From: CAYRFF01 sp964423575 | GTDB lineage: Bacteria > Bacteroidota > Bacteroidia > Chitinophagales > Saprospiraceae | Assembly: GCA_964423575.1 (NCBI GenBank) | Contig: CAYRFF010000004.1 | Span: forward strand, 1 to 64,000 | Direction: 5' to 3' | Length of the DNA stretch: 64,000 nucleotides | Shown: positions 60,605 through 64,000 of the stretch, in pieces | Numbering within the stretch: position 1 is the first letter of the stretch | Layout of the letters: every line of letters begins with the position of its first letter | The notes under the pieces: model-generated | What the model was told of the DNA's origin: nothing | What the model saw: the letters and a program-made list of their open reading frames with translations, nothing else | The model's database searches: none | Program-made: the position numbers and the translations under genes

Positions 60605-60692
60605 CTAGCTTAAGCAGCGTTTAAGGACAAAAACCTGTCTATTATAACAGACGACAAGAACATTAAACTGATTTCAACCCAAATTTCCAACT

Positions 60693-63600
60693 ATGCATAG
60701 AACTTCTACCTTACTTAAACAAATTTCAATCCTCCTTCTTTTCTTTTTCATCACAACTATCATGGCACAAGCACAGCGACCATTTGTAGCTGCATGGCTC
60801 TCTTATGATCCTGATGATAGAAACAATCTTGAACTGACCATTCCACTAGAAGGAACTTATGATTATCGCTGGACACATGTCTATGAACCGGAACTCACAG
60901 GGAGTGGAAGTGGAGAAGGGGATCTTACCATCAATTTTCCTACCCCAGATATCTATTTTATTGAAATCTTTCCTACAGGAAGCGATCCTTTTCATAGGAT
61001 TCAACTGTCAGATGAATCGGGCCCCTCTGAGGCTACCTATCGGATTCTGAATATTTATCAATGGGGAGATGTAAAATGGAGCACAATGGAATACGCATTT
61101 TACAAGGCCGGATACTTGACAGGAATTGCAGCTCAGGATGTTCCTAACTTACAGAATGTTAAAAGTATGGCTTACGCATTCTCAGAGACTTCAATTGGTG
61201 TTAATCCCGTTTACCGTATCAATTCCTGGAATGTAAGCAGAGTTGAAGATATGAGTCATTTGTTTGATGGTGCAAGTTCCGTCAGTGAGTTAGACTTGAA
61301 TAGCTGGAATGTAGGGAGTGTCAAAGACATGAGTTATATGTTTGCTAATATCTCTAGATTAGAGACTGATATCACCGGATGGGACGTTTCCAACGTTGAG
61401 AATATGAGCGGAATGTTTTCCAATAATTTTTATTTTAATCAAGATATCGGTGGCTGGGATGTAAGCAGGGTTAAAGATATGTCAGCACTCTTTCATAAAG
61501 CAGATCAGTTTAACAAAGATATAAGTAGCTGGAATGTTTCCAGTGTAGAAAATATGAGTGCGATGTTCTCTCAGACTAGGTATTTCAATCGGGATATTGG
61601 CAATTGGGACGTAAGTAATGTTACGAATATGATGGGTATGTTCGACAGAGCAAAAGAATTCAATCAAGATCTAAGCAAGTGGGACGTAAGCAAGGTAACC
61701 GATATGCGTCTTATGTTCATGTACGCAAGAGAATTTGACCAAAGTCTGGGAGATTGGAATATACAAAGCCTCAAAAACATAGATATTTATGAGAGCGGTA
61801 TCAGTTGCGAGAACTACAGTAAAACTCTACATGGATGGGTGATAAACGGTCATGCTCCGGATAGCGTACTTGTCAGAGCCGATATGATTCATTATAGTTC
61901 AGAAGTTCAAACTTATAGGAATTATTTAACTCAGGAATTGAAGTGGACTATTTATAGTGATCGAGAAGGAGATTGTCCTTGGAGCTATGGAGATTCCTTC
62001 ATTACCTTATGGCAATCTGACAATGGGGGAAAAACATCCATGACTCAGGTTGAAGTACCCGCTATTGGTTCTTATGATTATTACTGGGAAAATATCGCAG
62101 ATCTGAATATCTCAGGAAGTGGTACTGCGACCGGCTTAATAGTTATCAATTTTCCTGAACCCGGCACATACAGACTGGAAATAACTCCGGTCGGGGCAGA
62201 ACCGTTTAGTGCATTTCAGTTTGGCGACTCCTCCGGAAATCGCGGAGATGCAACTAAGTTAATCGATGTACGTCAATGGGGGAATATCGAATGGGAAAGC
62301 TTTGAATACGCTTTTTACGGTGCGACCAATCTTGAAGTCAGTGCTAGTGATATCCCAAATTTGACGAAAGTCAAAAATATATCTTATGCCTTCGCCTATA
62401 CAAGTATTGAATCAATTCCCGGTTTATCTGAGTGGGAAATGACTGGCATAGAGAATCTGGAGGGAATGTTCCGCAATGCCACTAAATTTAACCAGGATAT
62501 AAAAGACTGGGATGTTTCTTCTGTGAAGAATATGAGTTATCTGTTTTCCGGCGCATCAAAGTTCAATGGAAATATCGGTTTATGGGATGTTTCACAAGTC
62601 GAAACTATGACGGACATCCTGGCTAATGCTAAAGACTTCGCGTACTCACTGGAAAATTGGGATTTAAGCTCATTGCAAGCCACAGGAAATGTAGATGGGA
62701 ATGATATCAGTCTTGCTAATACAGCTCTCTCATGTGAAAGATTCTCAATTATCTTGCATAAATGGGTAGACATGGTCAACCTTCCGAAAGACATCATTCT
62801 CGACGCAACGGGGCTGGAATATAGTCCCGATATCGAAACGAGTCTAGATTATTTTTCCAATGAGATGAACTGGCAGATTAAAGGGATTGCAGAAGGCGGT
62901 TGTGAATACGTTAATCAGGACGACTACTTTATTACTATATGGACTACCGACCCTTATGGAGGAGGAAGTTACGGTGCTTTCATAAATATACCGGCTCACG
63001 GTAGCTTTTATTACGAATATGAAATGTTGGATAATCCTAGTATAAGAGGGGAAGGTTATGGAGAGGATGAGACAGAATTACGAATCCTTTGGCCCGGAGA
63101 ATTTCGGCTTAAAATTAAACCGGTCGGAGAAAACCCATTCCACAGAATTCAATTCGGAGTGCCCAATGATAAAGTGCATGAAGGATATGTGGAACGCGGT
63201 GATATTGATTATCTACTGGAAATTGAGCAATGGGGAACTACAGAATGGTCTTCCATGGAATATGCCTATTATCGCGCATTTATTAATATTACAGCAACTG
63301 ACCTACCCGATTTATCCAAGACAAAGAGCATGGCACACGCATTTCAGTTAAGTGGTCCTCTCAATGCCGTTAGAATAAATGACTGGGATGTCAGTAATGT
63401 TGAAGATATGTCATTTATGTTCTATCAATCTAGATTTAATCAAGATATAAGTGATTGGGACGTCAGTAGCGTAAAAAACATGTCTAATATGTTCTATGCT
63501 ACTAATTTCAATCAAGATATCAATAAATGGGATGTATCTAATGTCGAAGATATGTCATCTATGTTTTACCTCTCAAAATTTAATCGAGCCTTAACTAACT

Positions 63601-64000
63601 GGAATACGGGCAATGTAATTACTATGGCGAGTATGTTTGAGAGGTCTGAGTTCAACTCTGATATCAGCAACTGGAATGTCAGTAATGTAGAAGATATGAG
63701 TCGCATGTTTGCATTAAATAATGGGTTTAATCAGGATATCAGCAGCTGGGACGTTTCCTCCGTAGAAACGATGAAAGGGATGTTTAGTATTACTAAATAC
63801 TTTAATCAGGATTTAAATGATTGGGACGTAAGTAATGTGAAGAATATGTACAGGATGTTTGAATTAGCTGAAAGTTTTAATGGAAATATTGGAAATTGGG
63901 ATGTGAGCAATGTAGAAGATATATCCTATATGTTTGCCGGTGCTTATACATTTAATCGTGATATTGGTGGATGGGATTTGGGTAGTGCAGTAAACATGGA
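60693..64000 (+). CDS. BspA-like (DUF285) modular surface protein, 3' end beyond the window
   Basis: The frame stays open for 1102 codons to the window edge, so the stop is missing. A Sec signal (MHRTSTLLKQ then ISILLLFFFITTIMAQA) is followed by three modules starting near residues 32, 425 and 745. Each begins with a beta-rich header ending QWGxxxWxxxEYAFY, then runs of about 24-25 residues with the pattern FNxDIxxWDVSxVxxMxxMF, the BspA/DUF285 repeat used by surface leucine-rich-like adhesins. Repeat number per module varies; the third module already has at least eight. Adhesion or ligand binding on the cell surface is inferred from the family; a T9SS domain may follow beyond the window. Confidence 0.9.
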   Translation, partial: MHRTSTLLKQISILLLFFFITTIMAQAQRPFVAAWLSYDPDDRNNLELTIPLEGTYDYRWTHVYEPELTGSGSGEGDLTINFPTPDIYFIEIFPTGSDPFHRIQLSDESGPSEATYRILNIYQWGDVKWSTMEYAFYKAGYLTGIAAQDVPNLQNVKSMAYAFSETSIGVNPVYRINSWNVSRVEDMSHLFDGASSVSELDLNSWNVGSVKDMSYMFANISRLETDITGWDVSNVENMSGMFSNNFYFNQDIGGWDVSRVKDMSALFHKADQFNKDISSWNVSSVENMSAMFSQTRYFNRDIGNWDVSNVTNMMGMFDRAKEFNQDLSKWDVSKVTDMRLMFMYAREFDQSLGDWNIQSLKNIDIYESGISCENYSKTLHGWVINGHAPDSVLVRADMIHYSSEVQTYRNYLTQELKWTIYSDREGDCPWSYGDSFITLWQSDNGGKTSMTQVEVPAIGSYDYYWENIADLNISGSGTATGLIVINFPEPGTYRLEITPVGAEPFSAFQFGDSSGNRGDATKLIDVRQWGNIEWESFEYAFYGATNLEVSASDIPNLTKVKNISYAFAYTSIESIPGLSEWEMTGIENLEGMFRNATKFNQDIKDWDVSSVKNMSYLFSGASKFNGNIGLWDVSQVETMTDILANAKDFAYSLENWDLSSLQATGNVDGNDISLANTALSCERFSIILHKWVDMVNLPKDIILDATGLEYSPDIETSLDYFSNEMNWQIKGIAEGGCEYVNQDDYFITIWTTDPYGGGSYGAFINIPAHGSFYYEYEMLDNPSIRGEGYGEDETELRILWPGEFRLKIKPVGENPFHRIQFGVPNDKVHEGYVERGDIDYLLEIEQWGTTEWSSMEYAYYRAFINITATDLPDLSKTKSMAHAFQLSGPLNAVRINDWDVSNVEDMSFMFYQSRFNQDISDWDVSSVKNMSNMFYATNFNQDINKWDVSNVEDMSSMFYLSKFNRALTNWNTGNVITMASMFERSEFNSDISNWNVSNVEDMSRMFALNNGFNQDISSWDVSSVETMKGMFSITKYFNQDLNDWDVSNVKNMYRMFELAESFNGNIGNWDVSNVEDISYMFAGAYTFNRDIGGWDLGSAVNM

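Larger units (their letters stand above)
60046..60692. other. Repeat-rich spacer with assembly gap before the BspA-like gene
   Basis: No gene is supported. The first 300 nt are AT-rich with no clear motif. A 55-bp sequence (60367-60421) is repeated at 60522-60576 on the other side of the N run, and a 28-bp unit (60549-60576) is then repeated in tandem at 60577-60604. Confidence 0.7.

Noticed and set aside
60859..61050. Short open frame inside the BspA-like gene
   Set aside because: Out of frame with a clear 1102-codon frame that carries a signal peptide and DUF285 repeats.

Overview
The window reads as a chromosomal stretch of a Bacteroidota (former Bacteroidetes) genome, probably a draft or metagenome assembly, because a run of 100 N sits at 60422-60521. 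Pointers to the phylum are a secreted hydrolase with a type IX secretion C-terminal sorting domain, a DUF5687 transporter, a receiver-Crp fusion regulator, A-rich rather than Shine-Dalgarno leaders, several promoters of the TTTG / TAnnTTTG type, and a Sec-type lipoprotein (clade II) nitrous oxide reductase. I cannot name a genus. No tRNA, rRNA, CRISPR array or prophage was seen.

Layout. 1-8.9 kb: an FMN-split-barrel/UbiA fusion, an NfeD-slipin membrane pair, a CotH-type lipoprotein, a triple rhodanese, a DUF2853 protein and mnmA. 9-13 kb: a prpBCD methylcitrate operon preceded by a repeat-rich spacer. 13-24 kb: a DUF2892 protein, a CPA-type antiporter, an autoregulated-looking tetR-tolC-MFP-RND efflux operon, a DUF58 protein and a flavin reductase. 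24-34 kb: an isoaspartyl peptidase, then a denitrification-type nos cluster (cytochrome c, nosZ, a membrane protein, nosL, nosD, nosF, nosY) behind a receiver-Crp regulator and a heme-binding-type beta-barrel gene. 34-43 kb: a pirin, a split proton-translocating transhydrogenase (pntAA-pntAB-pntB), a quinone oxidoreductase, a fused PlsC/OlsB-type acyltransferase and a PepD dipeptidase. 43-50 kb: a membrane protein with a zinc-type tail, the T9SS hydrolase, an IS256-family element set among covarying palindromic hairpins, and an M49-like metallopeptidase lipoprotein. 50-60 kb: a GH63-like glycosidase, a 3beta-HSD-like/steroid 5alpha-reductase-like pair, a hemerythrin, an azurin, a porin and an ABC exporter pair. 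60-64 kb: an assembly gap in a tandem repeat, then a very long BspA-like (DUF285) surface protein running off the end.

How the parts fit. The nos genes can catalyse N2O to N2, with the adjacent cytochrome c lipoprotein (and possibly the azurin 25 kb away) as electron carrier. A TGAT-N4-ATCA palindrome at 31969-31982 sits in the nos leader at a spacing suited to an FNR/DNR-type activator, and the gene upstream encodes a Crp-type protein whose receiver domain has lost its phosphorylatable aspartate. The transhydrogenase, antiporter and quinone oxidoreductase belong to redox and ion homeostasis; the Prp operon handles propionyl-CoA. The efflux operon has the same 13-bp palindrome in the regulator promoter and again directly in front of tolC.

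Items most worth a second look are the PNPOx-UbiA fusion, the pseudo-receiver regulator plus the two palindromes of the nos leader, the compensatory hairpin family around the IS256 element, the perfect three-way-junction palindrome downstream of prpD, and the modular DUF285 protein beside the collapsed repeat. I found no wholly new multigene system that I would defend; the candidates are smaller-scale.
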